Positions 39,301 to 53,334 are shown, counted from the first letter of the stretch. The stretch: 64,000 nucleotides of DNA from Prosapia bicincta (GCA_036971475.1 JBAIZL010000007.1:28801447-28865446), one strand, 5' to 3'. A program made the numbers and translations. The notes: generated by a model from the sequence alone, not told the origin.

Positions 39301-42300
39301 TACTACTCACATTCTTGACATTATCCACTTCAATATAATGTTGACTCTATCAAACATTCCTTCACATCATTTGCTTCAATATGATGTTGACTCTACTACT
39401 TTCACTCTTTACATAATCCACTTCAATATGGTGTTGCTCTACTACTCACATTCTTGACATAATCCTGTTCAATATAATGTTACTCTATCAAACATTCCTT
39501 CACATCAGTTGCTTTAACTAGATGTTGACTCTACTAATTTCACTCTTTATATAATCCACCTCAATATGATATTGACTCTACTACTAACATTCTTGACATA
39601 ATCCACTTCAATAAGATATTGACTCTACTACTCCCATTCTTGACATAATTCACTTCAATATGATATTTACTCTACTACTCACATTCTTGACATAATCCTG
39701 TTCAATATAATGTTGACTCTATCAAACATTCCTTCACATCAGTTGCTTTATTATGATGTTGACTCTACTACTGACTTTCTTGACATAATCCACTTCAATA
39801 TAGTGTTGACTCTATCAATCATTCCTTCACATCAGTTGCTTCAATATGATGTTGACTCTACTACTTTCATTCTTTACATAATCCACTTCAATATGATATT
39901 GACTCTACTCCTAACAATCTTGACATAATCCCCTTCAATATGATATTGACTCACCTACTCACATACTTGACATAATCCTGTTCAATATAATGTTGACTAT
40001 ATCAATCATTCCTTCACATCAATTGCTTCAATATGGTGTTGACTCTACTAATGTCACTCTTGACATAATCCACTTCAATATGATATTGACTCTACTACTA
40101 ACATTCATGACATAACTCACTTCAATATGATATTGACTCTACTACTTACATTCTTGACATAATCCTTTTCAATATAATGTTGAATATATCAATCATTCCT
40201 TCACATCAGTTGCTTCAATATGATGTTAATCTACTACTGTCACTCTTGACATAATCCACTTCAATATGATGTTGACTTTAGTACTGTCATTCTTGACATA
40301 ATCCACTTCAATATGATATTTACTCTACTACTCACATTCTTGACATATTCCACTTCAATATAATGTTGACTCTATCAATCATTCCTTCATATCAGTTGCT
40401 TCAAAATGATGTTGACTCTACTACTGACATTCTTGACATAATCCACTTCAATATAATGTTGACTCTATCAATCATTCCTCCACATCAGTTGCTTCAATAT
40501 GATGTTGACTCTACTACTTTCACTCTTTACATAATCCACTTCAATATAATGTTGACTCTACTACTGACATTCTTGACATAATCCACTTTAATATAATGTT
40601 ACTCTATCAAACATATCCTTCAGATCAGTTGCTTCAATATGAGGTTGACTCTTCTACTTTCACTCTTTACATAATCCACTTCAATATGATATTGACTCTA
40701 CTACTAACATTCTTGACATAACCCACTCCAATATGATATTAACTCTACTACTCACATTCTTGACATTATCCACTTCAATATAATGTTGACTCTATCGAAC
40801 ATTCCTTCACATCATTTGCTTCAATATGATGTTGACTCTACTACTTTCACTCTTTACATAATCCACTTCAATATGATATTGACTCTACTACTAACATTCT
40901 TGACATAACCCACTTCAATATGATATTAACTCTACTACTCACATTCTTGACATTATCCACTTCAATACAATGTTGACTCTATCGAACATTCCTTCACATC
41001 AATTGCTTCAATATGATGTTGACTCTACTACTTTCACTCTTTACATAATCCACTTCAATATGATATTGACTCTACTACTAACATTCTTGACATAACCCAC
41101 TTCAATATGATATTAACTCTACTACTCACATTCTTGACATAATCCACTTCAATATGGTGTTGACTCTACTATTAAATTCTTGACATAATCCACTTCAATA
41201 TGATATTGACTCTACTACTCCCATTCTTGACATAATTCACTTCAATATGATATTTACTCTACTACTCACATTCTTGACATAATCCTGTTAAATATAATGT
41301 TACTCTATCAAACATTCCTTCACATCAGTTGCTTCAACTAGATGTTGTTTCTACTAATTTCACTCTTTACATAATCCACCTCAATATGATATTGACTCTA
41401 CTACTAAAATTCTTGACATAATCCACTTCAATATGATATTGACTCTACTACTCCCATTCTTGACATAATTCACTTCAATATGATATTTACTCTACTACTC
41501 ACATTCTTGACATAATCCTGTTCAATATAATGTTGACTCTATCAAACATTCCTTCACATCAGTTGCTTTATTATGATGTTGACTCTACTACTGACTTTCT
41601 TGACATAATCCACTTCAATATAGTGTTGACTCTATCAATCATTCCTTCACATCAGTTGCTTCAATATGATGTTGACTCTACTACTTTCATTCTTTACATA
41701 ATCCACTTCAATATGATATTGACTCTACTACTAACAATCTTGACATAATCCCCTTCAATATGATATTGACTCACCTACTCACATTCTTGACATAATCCTG
41801 TTCAATATAATGTTGACTATATCAATCATTCCTTCACATCAATTGCTTCAATATGGTGTTGACTCTACTAATGTCACTCTTGACATAATCCACTTCAATA
41901 TGATATTGACTCTACTACTAACATTCATGACATAACTCACTTCAATATGATATTGACTCTACTACTTACATTCTTGACATAATCCTGTTCAATATAATGT
42001 TGAATATATCAATCATTCCTTCACATCAGTTGCTTCAATATGATGTTAATTCTACTACTGTCACTCTTGACATTATCCACTTCAATATGATGTTGACTTT
42101 AGTACTGTCATTCTTGACATAATCCACTTCAATATGATATTTACTCTACTACTCACATTCTTGACATATTCCACTTCAATATAATGTTGACTCTATCAAT
42201 CATTCCTTCATATCAGTTGCTTCAAAATGATGTTGACTCTACTACTGACATTCTTGACATAATCCACTTCAATATAATGTTGACTCTATCAATCATTCCT

Positions 42301-45300
42301 TCACATCAGTTGCTTCAATATGATGTTGACTCTACTACTTTCACTCTTTACATAATCCACTTCAATATAATGTTGACTCTACTACTGACATTCTTGACAT
42401 AATCCACTTTAATATAATGTTACTCTATCAAACATATCCTTCAGATCAGTTGCTTCAATATGAGGTTGACTCTACTACTTTCACTCTTTACATAATCCAC
42501 TTCAATATGATATTGACTCTACTACTAACATTCTTGACATAACCCACTTCAATATGATATTAACTCTACTACTCACATTCTTGACATTATCCACTTCAAT
42601 ATAATGTTGACTCTATCGAACATTCCTTCACATCATTTGCTTCAATATGATGTTGAATCTACTACTCCCATTCTTGACATAATTCACTTCAATATGATAT
42701 TTACTCTAATACTCACATTCTTGACATAATCCTGTTAAATATAATGTTACTCTATCAAACATTCCTTCACATCAGTTGCTTCAACTAGATGTTGACTCTA
42801 CTAATTTCACTCTTTACATAATCCACCTCAATATGATATTGACTCTACTACTAAAATTCTTGACATAATCCACTTCAATATGATATTGACTCTACTACTC
42901 CCATTCTTGACATAATTCACTTCAATATGATATTTACTCTACTACTCACATTCTTGACATAATCCTGTTCAATATAATGTTGACTCTATCAAACATTCCT
43001 TCACATCAGTTGCTTTATTATGATGTTGACTCTACTACTGACTTTCTTGACATAATCCACTTCAATATAGTGTTGACTCTATCAATCATTCCTTCACATC
43101 AGTTGCTTCAATATGATGTTGACTCTACTACTTTCATTCTTTACATAATCCACTTCAATATGATATTGACTCTACTACTAACAATCTTGACATAATCCAC
43201 TTCAATATGATATTGACTCTACTACTCACATTCTTGACATAATCCTGTTCAATATAATGTTGACTATATCAATCATTCCTTCACATCAGTTGCTTCAATA
43301 TGGTGTTGACTCTACTAATGTCACTCTTTACATAATCCACTTCAATATGATGTTGACTCTACAACTGACATTCTTGACATAATCCACTTCAATATGATGT
43401 TGACTCTACTACTGACATTCTTGACATAATCCACTTCAATATAATGTTGACTCTATCAAACATTCCTTCACATCAGTTTCTTCAATATGATATTGACTCT
43501 ACTACTGACATTCTTGACATAATCCACTTCAATATAATGTTGACTCTATCAGTCATTCCTTCACATCAGTTGCTTCAATATGATGTTGGCTCTACTACTT
43601 TCACTCTTTACATAATCCACTTCAATATGATGTTGACTCTACTACTGACATTCTTGACATAATCCACTTCAATATAATGTTGACTCTACTACTGACATTC
43701 TTGACCTAATCCACTTCAATATAATGTTGACTCTATCAAACATTCCTTCACATCAGTTGCTTTATTATGATGTTGACTCTACTACTGACTTTCTTGACAT
43801 AATCCACTTCAATATAGTGTTGACTCTATCAATCATTCCTTCACATCAGTTGCTTCAATATGGTGTTGACTCTACTAATGTCACTCTTGACATAATCCAC
43901 TTCAATATAATGTTGACTCTACTACTCACATTCTTGATATAATCCTGTTCAATATAATGTTGACTATATCAAACATTCCTTCACATCATTTGCTTCAATA
44001 TGATGTTGACTCTACTACTTTCACTCTTTACATAATCCACTTCAATATGGTGTTGACTCTACTACTCTCATTCTTGACATAATCCACTTCAATATAATGT
44101 TACTCTATCAAACATTCCTTCACATCAGTTGCTTCAACTAGATGTTGACTTTACTAATTTCCCTCTTTACATAATCCGCCTAAATATGATATTGACTCTA
44201 CTACTAACATTCTTGACATAGTCAACTTCAATATGATATTGACTCTACTACTCCCATTCTTGACATAATTCACTTCAATATGATATTGACTCTACTACTC
44301 ACATTCTTGATATAATACTGTTCAATATAATGTTGACTATATCAATCATTCCTTCACATCAGTTGCTTCAATATGATGTTAATTCTACTACTGTCACTCT
44401 TGACATAATCCATTTCAATATGATGTTGACTTTAGTACTGTCCCTCTTGACAAATCCACCTTAATATGATATTTACTCTACTACTCACATTCTTGACATA
44501 TTCCACTTCAATATAATGTTGACTCTATCAATCATTCCTTCATATCAGTTCCTTCAATATGATGTTGACTCCACTACTTTCACTCTTTACATAATCCACT
44601 TCAATATGATATTGACTCTACTACTTTCACTCTTTACATAATCCACTTCAATATAATGTTGACTCTAATACTAACATTCTTGACATAATCCACTTCAATA
44701 TGATATTGACTCTACTACTCACATTCTTAACATAATCCTGTTCAATATAATGTTGACTCTATCAAACATTCCTTCACATCATTTGCTTTATTATGATGTT
44801 GACTCTACTACTGACTTTCTTGACATAATCCACTTCAATATAGTGTTGACTCTATCAATCATTCCTTCACATCAGTTCCTTCAATATGATGTTGACTCTA
44901 CTACTTTCATTCTTTACATAATCCACTTCAATATGATATTGACTCTACTACTAACAATCTTTACATAATCCACTTCAATATGATATTGACTCACCTACTC
45001 ACATTCTTGACATAATCCTGTTCAATATAATGTTGACTATATCAATCATTCCTTCACATCAGTTGCTTCAATATGATGTTGACTCCACTACTTTCACTCT
45101 TTACATAATCCACTTCAATATGATATTGACTCTACTACTTTCACTCTTTACATAATCCACTTCAATATAATGTTGACTCTAATACCAACATTCTTGACAT
45201 AATCCACTTCAATATGATATTGACTCTACTACTCACATTCTTAACATAATCCTGTTCAATATAATGTTGACTCTATCAAACATTCGTTCACATCATTTGC

Positions 45301-47058
45301 TTTATTATGATGTTGACTCTACTACTGACTTTCTTGACATAATCCACTTCAATATAGTGTTGACTCTATCAATCATTCCTTCACATCAGTTGTTACAATA
45401 TGATGTTGACTCTACTACTTTCATTCTTTACATAATCCACTTCAATATGATATTGACTCTACTACTAACAATCTTTACATAATCCACTTCAATATGATAT
45501 TGACTCACCTACTCACATTCTTGACATAATCCTGTTCAATATAATGTTGACTATATCAATCATTCCTTCACATCAGTTGCTTCAATATGGTGTTGACTCT
45601 ACTAATGTCACTCTTGACATAATCCACTTCAATATGATGTTGACTCTACTACTGACATTCTTGACATAATCCACTTCAATATAATGTTGACTCTATCAAA
45701 CATTCCTTCACATCAGTTCCTTCAATATGATGTTGACTCTACTACTGACATTCTTGACATAATCCACTTCAATATGATGTTGACTCTACTACTGACATTC
45801 TTGACATAATCCACTTCAACATAATGTTACTCTATCAAACATTCCTTCACATCAGTTGCTTCAATATGATGTTGACTCTACTACTTTCACTCTTGACATA
45901 ATTCACTTCAATATGATATTGACTCTACTACTTACATTCTTGACATAATCCACTTCAATATAATGTTGACTTTATCAATCATTCCTTCACATCAGTTGCT
46001 TCAATATGATGTTAATTCTACTACTGTCACTCTTGACATAATCCACTTCAATATGATGTTGACTTTAGTACTGTCATTCTTGACCACATATTCCACTTCA
46101 ATATAATGTTGACTCTATCAATCATTCCTTCATATCAGTTGCTTCAAAATGATGTTGACTCTACTACTGACATTCTTGACATAATCCACTTCAATATAAT
46201 GTTGACTCTATCAATCATTCCTTCACATCAGTTGCTTCCATATGATGTTGACTTTACTACTTTCACTCTTTACATAATCCACTTCAATATAATGTTGACT
46301 CTACTACTGACATTCTTGACATAATCCACTTTAATATAATGTTACTCTATCAAACATATCTTTCAGATCAGTTGTTTCAATATGTGGTTGACTCTACTAC
46401 TTTCACTCTTTACATAATCCACTTGAATATCATATTGACTCTACTACTAACATTCTTGACATAATCCACTTCAATATGATATTGACTCTACTACTCACAT
46501 TCTTGACATAATCCACTTCAATATGATATTAACTCTACTACTAACATTCTTGACATAATCCACTTCAAAATAATGTTACTCTATCAAACATTCCTTCACA
46601 TCAGTTGCTTCAATATGATGTTGACTCTACTACTTTCACTCTTTACATAATCCACTTCAATATGATATTGACTCTACTACTAACATTCTTGACATAATCC
46701 ACTTCAATATTACATCGACTCTACTACTCACATTCTTGACATAATTCTGAAATTTACAGACACAAATACACAAAGTACAAATATATTAAACATACAAACA
46801 CAATACAAATCACACATACTCTTCGATACTATCGAAAACTTGCTTTTAAAACTGTCACCGCTTAACCCAATATTTCCAAGCAGAAGACACCGATGAAGAT
46901 CTCCTCATAGGGATCGAAAACGTTCTGTCTCAGTTAGTTTTCACAAATTTACAAAATATGAAGTTCGGATAATCATAAACTAATGTTAAAGTGATTAATT
47001 AAAAGTAAAACTTATCCAAAAATCATTTATTTATATGATCTTTAATAAGTTTGTCTAA

Positions 47059-47224
47059 TTTATGTACTACTTATGAAAACTTTTATCCCATTTTGCATAG
47101 CAGTTTTAACAAAATTATTTCAACATAACGAATATACTGATTCCATACACCACAGATCGTGGACTTAAGTTGCGCTCAACAAAACTTTCAATAAGGCTTA
47201 TAGCACAGTTGTGTCGCAGGAGGA
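47059..47224 (+). repeat. Direct repeat, copy 1 of about 166 bp (copy 2 at 48,119-48,286)
   Basis: Copy 1 from TTTATGTACTACTTATG to GTGTCGCAGGAGGA recurs at 48,119-48,286 with a few substitutions and a 2-base insertion (GTTGCACATAGCAG against TTTGCATAGCAG). The shared core includes CACCACAGATCGTGGACTTA and CAATAAGGCTTATAGCACAG. The copies are about 1.06 kb apart and in the same orientation. They could be the ends of a dispersed element or a segmental duplication. Confidence 0.85.
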
Positions 47225-48118
47225 GTGTTTGGATAGTCATAAACTAATTAAAAGTAAAACTTATCAAAAAATCATTTATTTATACGATGTTAAATAATTT
47301 TGTCCTTCTTAAAACATATTCATATTAACTGTCTGAGTTCTATCGCAATAAAATCAATAATGCTCTTGGCAGCACATGTACTTCAAAGAAGAGCATTTCT
47401 ATAGAGCTTAAATATGATGAATCCCACACAGACGAATTGTGCATTAAAAAATTTTTGTGAATGCAATATTTATAATTATATTCAATGGCTCAACTAAGCT
47501 GGTTCATAATAAATAACCTTTTCTCAGTATTAAATGCATTTTATAACATAACATTTTAAAACAACAACCGATTGCCAGTCTATTTCATTTTATCAATTCC
47601 AAATTGGGTGACATCAGATATCAAATGATAAGTGCATTTGAAAATCTTTGTCACAGATAAAATCTTATAAAACAGTAGCTAATAAAAAATGTATACACTA
47701 TATAAGGTTACATAATAAAATGCTTACTTATATTATATAAGCCTTGTATTATATAACCTTATAGGTTTATTTTAATTAATAACCTTATGTAAGAATTAAT
47801 TAATATATTAAGAATATATAAGGTTATTACATATTAATTATTCATATATTATACATTCAAAAATATATTATATTATATGAATAATTAAATTAGAAATTAT
47901 TATTTATATACAGTTACCGACAACATTTTAAAGTATTCTATGTAGGCCTACACTAGGTTTTTTTAGTTGAAGTACTGTTACAATAGGCTAAGAGAAAACT
48001 GACAATAACTGCTATAGGAATATTTTAAAACAAGTATGTTAGTTGTAAAAGTTTTCAAACGTAATTGTGCAAAACTGTTACTCAGTAGTAAAAATAGCAT
48101 ACATCTTATTTATAATTC

Positions 48119-48286
48119 TTTATGTACTACTTGTGAAAACTTCTATCCCATGTTGCACATAGCAGTTTTAACAGAATTATTTTAAAACTACGAATATACT
48201 GATTCTTTACACCACAGATCGTGGACTTAAATTGCGCTCAACAAAACTTTCAATAAGGCTTATAGCACAGTTGTGTCGCAGGAGGA
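48119..48286 (+). repeat. Direct repeat, copy 2
   Basis: Partner of 47,059-47,224, slightly diverged. The sequence after the shared GTCGCAGGAGGA differs, so the boundary of the duplication is sharp on the right. Confidence 0.85.
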
Positions 48287-49026
48287 TGACTGTATTCATT
48301 GTCACAGCTTCCAACTGCTCTCTCGAGTTTTGTTCCTAACCTCAGTGGTATAAACTGTACTAAATTTTTTACCAAGTTGTGTTTACAAGCTTAATGTTTA
48401 ACAAAAAAAGCGCAACAATTTCACTAATAGTGTCATACAATAATATGGCTTGTGCTTCATGTGTTTCCAAGAGCAAGAGCCCAAAAATGAGTTGAAAACA
48501 GTTTTTGTATAGTATACTCAGAAGAGAAGGCATTTGGTACTCACACGCTCTAAGCTAAAGCTGTGCATCTGACACCTCCTGCCATCAGTCTACACTTACT
48601 GTAATCTGGCCAACTGAGTTGGTGAGTGTAGATAGTACTTACGCCATAGTTTCTTCCTTGTGTTTAATATTGCACTTCTGCTAAAACAATACTACAGCTT
48701 ACCACCCATACACAGTATGGTTTAGATGTTATATGTTAAACAGTGAAAGAAACTTCCCACCAACTTTTTGTTGATAGTCGTGACAGGTGTTTTCAGAATG
48801 ACTATAGAGCCTAGCTTAGACTTGGTACTATACATTTTCCAATTTTATATGCAAAACTTAAAACTACATTTAAGAGCGTGTTTGTAAACATAAAATCTGT
48901 AGTTGTCAAACTCCAAGGCATATGTAAAGACTTTTGCAGCACACACTTGTAAACCTAGATTATAAACTGTTACTTCATAATATGTTTGATAGTTTAAATA
49001 TCATACATTTGTAAATGTAGAATATA

Positions 49027-49672
49027 GTATTTGTGAGAAACTGTTACTCCATAGTACAGTTGGCAGTGTTTACAAACATGTCTTTGTAATCATATAATAT
49101 AATAATTGTGAGAAACTGTTCTCCATAGTACAGTTGGCAGTGTTTACAAACATGTCTTTGTAATCATATAATATAATAATTGTGAGAAACTGTTCTCCAT
49201 AGTACAGTTGGCAGTGTTTACAAACATGTCTTTGTAATCATATAATATAATAATTGTGAGAAACTGTTACTCCATAGTACAGTTAGCAGTGTTTACAAAC
49301 ATGTCTTTGTAATCATATAATATAATAATTGTGAGAAACTGTTACTCCATAGTACAGTTGGCAGTGTTTACAAACATGTCTTTGTAATCATATAATATAG
49401 TAATTGTGAGAAACTGTTACTCCATAGTACAGTTGGCAGTGTTTACAAACATGTCTTTGTAATCATATAATATAGTAATTGTGAGAAACTGTTACTCCAT
49501 AGTACAGTTGGCAGTGTTTACAAACATGTCTTTGTAATCATATAATATAGTAATTGTGAGAAACTGTTAATCCATAGTACAGTTGCCAGTGTTTACAAAC
49601 ATGTCTTTGTAATTATATAATATAGTAATTGTGAGAAACTGTTACTCCATAATACACTTGACAGTTCTTAAA
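49027..49672 (+). repeat. 75-bp tandem array, about nine copies, with degenerate flanking copies
   Basis: The unit begins GTGAGAAACTGTTACTCCAT, continues AGTACAGTTGGCAGTGTTTA, CAAACATGTCTTTGTAATCA, and ends TATAATATAGTAATT. Core copies near 49,108-49,600 are almost identical. Some lack two bases (CTGTTCTCC). Toward both edges the units degrade: CTGTTACTTCATAATATG near 48,970, CTGTTACTCAGTAGTA near 48,080 and TTTTACTCCATTTTA near 49,715 are recognisable remnants. Confidence 0.9.
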
Positions 49673-49974
49673 GTATCGTTTATACAGCCATAGCTAATTG
49701 CGATAATTTTACTCCATTTTAAATTTAACATATTTTACATCATACATTTTTAAACCTATAATAAGTGAGAGAATTTGTTTAAGTTACATTTTAATAGCAT
49801 AATTTGTAACTTATTTTCATAAACTTACAAGTGAGGCTTGCATTTGGTCAAGGAATAGATAGGTCTCAACATATTGACATATCTTGGATTTACTAATTTC
49901 TCACAAATTTTACAAAGGTAAATACTCAAAAGTGTCATTCAAACCCTCGCTAATTACTTTCTTACTACCAAAAT

Positions 49975-50411
49975 CAGTGGCGGATTTAAGGGCCTCCCAA
50001 AATATGGAAATGTAAACATGTTTAAACTCTACAATAACACTATAAATGTAAAATAAAATGCTGTTTTTGTTTGTGTTAGACCATTTGTCCCTGATTTAAA
50101 TGTACTTAATAATTAGTAGAATATGTTTACAAGCCCATATTAATCACTATAATTCCACATTCCTATATTACCACAATCATTGATGAATCGCCCACCCACA
50201 ATCGGTGGTTTGTATTGTAAATAAGTGATAAATGAGGCTAAGTAACGACTATGTAATGTCACAGAGTAGGCCTATAACTATTTCCCTCAGAAGACTCTTA
50301 GAGTTTACACTATAGCTACCATATTTCCTAAATATTTTCTGGGCAGAGGGACCCTTTCTCTTTTTCCCACACACCAGCTCCCCCCAAAATATATTTCTGG
50401 ATCCGCCACTG
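49975..50411. mobile_element. Short non-autonomous DNA element with CAGTGGCGGAT termini
   Basis: The left end reads CAGTGGCGGATTTAAGGG and the right end reads ATTTCTGGATCCGCCACTG, so the first 11 bases form a perfect terminal inverted repeat. A C-rich stretch (CCAGCTCCCCCCAAAA) adjoins the right end. No transposase is inside its 437 bases. Flanking bases do not give a convincing target duplication, so the superfamily is not assigned; CAG-initial ends would suit a hAT-type element. Confidence 0.7.
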
Positions 50412-50940
50412 AACCAGGCCATGATCTGTACAGATAGTGGGTAGGTCTGGCACTGATGATAGTAACATCTTCACAGAAACTAGTCAGTTTTAACTAGCGA
50501 CTAATGCCTGAGTGTAATTTTGTAGTATTTACCTTTATAAATTGCTCTTGCTAGCTAAACTTTGATTGAAAATATTTGACTTACAATTTTTTTTTTTAAG
50601 GAAATTACATACACAACTGTTTTGCTTGTATAATATTTTTTACTACAAGATTTGTTGGTGTATATAAAACCAAACCAAAGAAAACACTATACTAATTGTA
50701 TAGGTGTCTAGTCAATTTTAAGTTAGCTAGATCTTCTTTATATGAAATTTTTTTTCTTATTTTTTTAATCCAAATAAATTTTTACACAGTCATTTAGCAT
50801 TTATTGTTAAGTTTTGTAAAAAGCACATTCTATATTAAAAATGTCAAAGTATTTCCTCTGTAGACTATTTATGCAGGATGATCCTTTTCCTACTTGTAAT
50901 ACTGACTCCTTTTTATATTATTGACATGGTCTAGGAGAGA
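50412..50940. other. AT-rich unique DNA; nothing recognised
   Basis: No coding potential, repeat or element end recognised on either strand. Confidence 0.5.
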
Positions 50941-51368
50941 CAGGTCAAAGGATATTCAAATACGACCAACACTACTCATCAAATATCCATTATTGTCCAA
51001 GGTTTGACCCTAGCCACCAGGGGTGAGGTGTGTGGCGATCTACAGATGTGCCGTGACTAGGTATAGGCAGGGTACAGTTGTCTTACTCAGGTCGAAGGAT
51101 AATCAAGGTAGGTAATGCGACCAACACTACTCACCCAATATCCATTATTGCTAAGGTTTGACCCTAGCCACTAGTGATGAGGTGTGTCGCGATCTATAGA
51201 TGTGCCGTGGCTAGGTATAGGCAGAGTACAGTTGTCTTACTCAGGTCGAAGGATAATCAAGGTAGATAATACGACCAACACTACTCATCAAATATCCGTT
51301 ATTGTCCAAGGTATGACCCTAGCCACCAGTGGTGAGGTGTGCGGCGATCTATAGATGGGCCGTGACTA
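50941..51368 (+). repeat. Three tandem copies of a unit of about 150 bp
   Basis: Copies start CAGGTCAAAGG at 50,941, CAGGTCGAAGG at 51,088 and again at 51,242, spacings of 147 and 154. Each contains CGACCAACACTACTCA, TTTGACCCTAGCCAC (TATGACCC in copy 3), GGTGAGGTGTG or equivalent, GGCGATCTA and GCCGTG. It is more GC-rich than its neighbours and may be part of an unrecognised mobile element. Confidence 0.85.
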
Positions 51369-52799
51369 ACCAAATTTTTTTAATAAAATATTTTTTTTTA
51401 AGAAAATGAGAAAATAAACTCATAAGGGATGCAAAATCGTTCAAATACGAAAAAAAATTAGAGTTGGTCGTGGATTGTCTGTTGTTAGAGCATTTAATGG
51501 AAAGTAGCTAAGAGTAAATAGTAGATTGTCTATTGTTAGTGCATCTAACTCAGTTCTGCTGCTGCTTTACTAAAAAACTACACTCCACTGAAAATGTTTA
51601 TTGCGTTAAACATGACAAAATTATCTCTATATCAATAGACTACTATTGTTTGGTTGGCTCTTTAAGTCTAGTGTCTCTTAAAAGAATTCATATCCACAAG
51701 AACAGATGGGTAATTAGTCATTAAAATCTACTCAAACTAAACCTTTTAGAGCTCTGAAAGCAAAAATCAGGGCTAGAGAAGAATTTTATAATACTGTGAA
51801 CTAGAAGCTCGCTTTAAAAAAATTGAGCAAGTTAGTTTTGTTCTATAATTTGTTTTTAAACCTAATTTAAAAACAGAAAGTCTTAAAAATAAAATTTAAT
51901 GACGCTTAAAAGTTTTAAAATACAATTAAAAATTTTAATTTAAATAAATGAAACCTCTATACCACAAATAACTTTTCTATTTATTTAACACTTTGATTAC
52001 ATAGCAGTTATCCTCAGAAGTAATTTACAAATCAAAGTTTGTAAATTACAAGTTTGTAACAAACAAAGTTTATTTTGTAAATTACCTCTGAGGATGATTG
52101 CTGTGCAATCGAAATATACATAAAGTTTTAAATAAATGAAAAATATACTTGTGTTATAGTTTTACTTAAATTAAACATTACGCCACAGTTGATTTATGTA
52201 GTTATAATAAGATATTGTTTACATTGTTTTTTAAATATAAACTCAGTTAAATACATATCACTAGCATTCATTAGTATTGAACGGCAAAGTACTAAGGGAG
52301 CGGCTCAGTTTCAGAGATGACTTACAAGAATTTATCAGGTTTTGCCACTGCTAGCTCCTCATTTCCCCAGGATGAGTTGCCCTGGAGGCTAAGAAAACAC
52401 TCTTTGAAACTTGACTTCGCAAAAACATACTTTCTTAAATTACATTAGTCAAATCTTCTTTTACCGCACTCAACCATAGAAATGAGGTGACCTAAAGAAG
52501 AAAAATACCTTTTTAGGTGGTGTAACATTCTTTTGCAAAGGGACAAAGTAAATTTAACTTATTGTGTATTTAAGTAGAGCTAAATAAAATAGATAAAAAT
52601 AAATTTACCTAAATTAAGACAAGATGAGGAAAATCATCGGAGGAGAAAATTAGGACACATCCTTTGAAAAAGACTCCTCATATATCAGTAAGTTTTAACT
52701 ACTTCTTTTTAGAATTGGCAATTTTTTTCCAATTTTTTCGAGGAATCTAATGGTATACGTCACAATTTACTTAAAAATCATCATCAGTTTTTGAAAAAT
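51369..52799. other. AT-rich DNA; no gene seen apart from one inverted repeat
   Basis: A 63-codon open frame at 51,533-51,724 has no recognisable motif and is not called. The only structure noted is the inverted repeat at 52,003-52,103. Confidence 0.5.
52003..52114 (+). repeat. Imperfect inverted repeat ending in a hammerhead-like CTGAGGA-hairpin-GAAA motif
   Basis: The left arm AGCAGTTATCCTCAGAAG plus TAATTTACA is the near-complement of TGTAAATTACCTCTGAGG plus ATGATTGCT at 52,076-52,103. The right arm contains CTGAGGA (52,088-52,094), one T, a 6-bp hairpin GATTGC/GCAATC with loop TGT (52,096-52,110) and GAAA (52,111-52,114). CUGANGA and GAAA around a stem are the conserved core of hammerhead ribozymes, which are known in terminal repeats of Penelope-like elements. 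The unpaired T after CTGAGGA departs from the canonical core, so activity is doubtful. Confidence 0.5.
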
Positions 52800-53334
52800 T
52801 GTGTATATATATATATTCTTGATATTTTACGTTATCCATTGTTTTTCCGTTGCACTGACTTTATGAAGTTAATATATTACTATTGTAAGTAATTTTATCC
52901 ACCATTAAGTGCAATGATTTTACCTTGAGGGATGAGGCGCCTTTCAGTCACTTGACCATTGTCGAATCACTCTTTATTGATAATAGTGTTTTGTTTATTT
53001 TTTGAGTGTAATTTGGTGTTATATTAAGTGTTAAGCATTTTTTATTAAAATGTATTTTGTTGATGCAATTCTGGAGTTTGATTTTGAGGTTAAGATATTT
53101 ACGGTATAGTTGTTTACCTTGGTAGGTGTTAAATTCTTGGTATTTTACGTTATCTGTTGTTTTTCCATTGCACTGACTTTATGAAGTTAATATATTACTA
53201 TTGTAAGTCATTTTATCCACCATGAGTGATTCGACAATGGTCAAGTGACCGAAAGGCGCCTCATCACTCAAGGTAAAATCATTGCACTTAATGGTGGATA
53301 AAATTACGTACAATAGTAATATATTAACTTCATT

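Larger units (their letters stand above)
18541..46745. repeat. 46/47-bp tandem satellite array, about 600 monomers
   Basis: Two main monomer classes alternate. Type I (46 bp) has TTGACTCTATCAATCATTCC, TTCACATCAGTTGCTTCAAT, ATGATG. Type II/III (47 bp) has TTGACTCTACTACTGACATT or ...CTACTTTCACTC, then CTTGACATAATCC, then ACTTCAATATAATG. One type I plus two 47-mers gives about 140 bp, a common sub-period. Recurrent 72-codon open frames (219 bp) are by-products of the 46+47 phase. Type I shares its CATCAGYTGCTTCAATATGATGTTG core (written here as degenerate) with the 45-bp array to the left, so the two have a common origin. The array ends abruptly at about 46,745 in unique sequence. Confidence 0.96.
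46746..49026. other. AT-rich unique DNA after the satellite; no gene seen
   Basis: No coding signal on either strand. It contains a direct repeat pair, a hairpin followed by GAAA at 46,898-46,919, and an AT-rich stretch at 47,690-47,890 with repeated ATAAGGTTA and TAACCTTAT in opposite orientations, possibly an old TIR element. Degenerate relatives of the 75-bp unit described next can be followed back to about 48,070. Confidence 0.6.

Noticed and set aside
18627..46324. Dozens of 72-codon open frames starting MLTLSIIPS
   Set aside because: They are produced by the phase of 46+47-bp monomers and end where the phase shifts. They recur with the satellite and carry no independent coding evidence.
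18541..46745. Bacterial sigma70-like TTGACA ... TATAAT in the 47-bp monomer
   Set aside because: The spacing is 13 bases, not about 17, and the context is an animal satellite.
1..46745. Common ancestry of the 64-bp and 46/47-bp satellites
   Set aside because: They share CACATCAG and a TACTACTG-like string only; the rest of the monomers cannot be aligned by eye, so the match may be chance.
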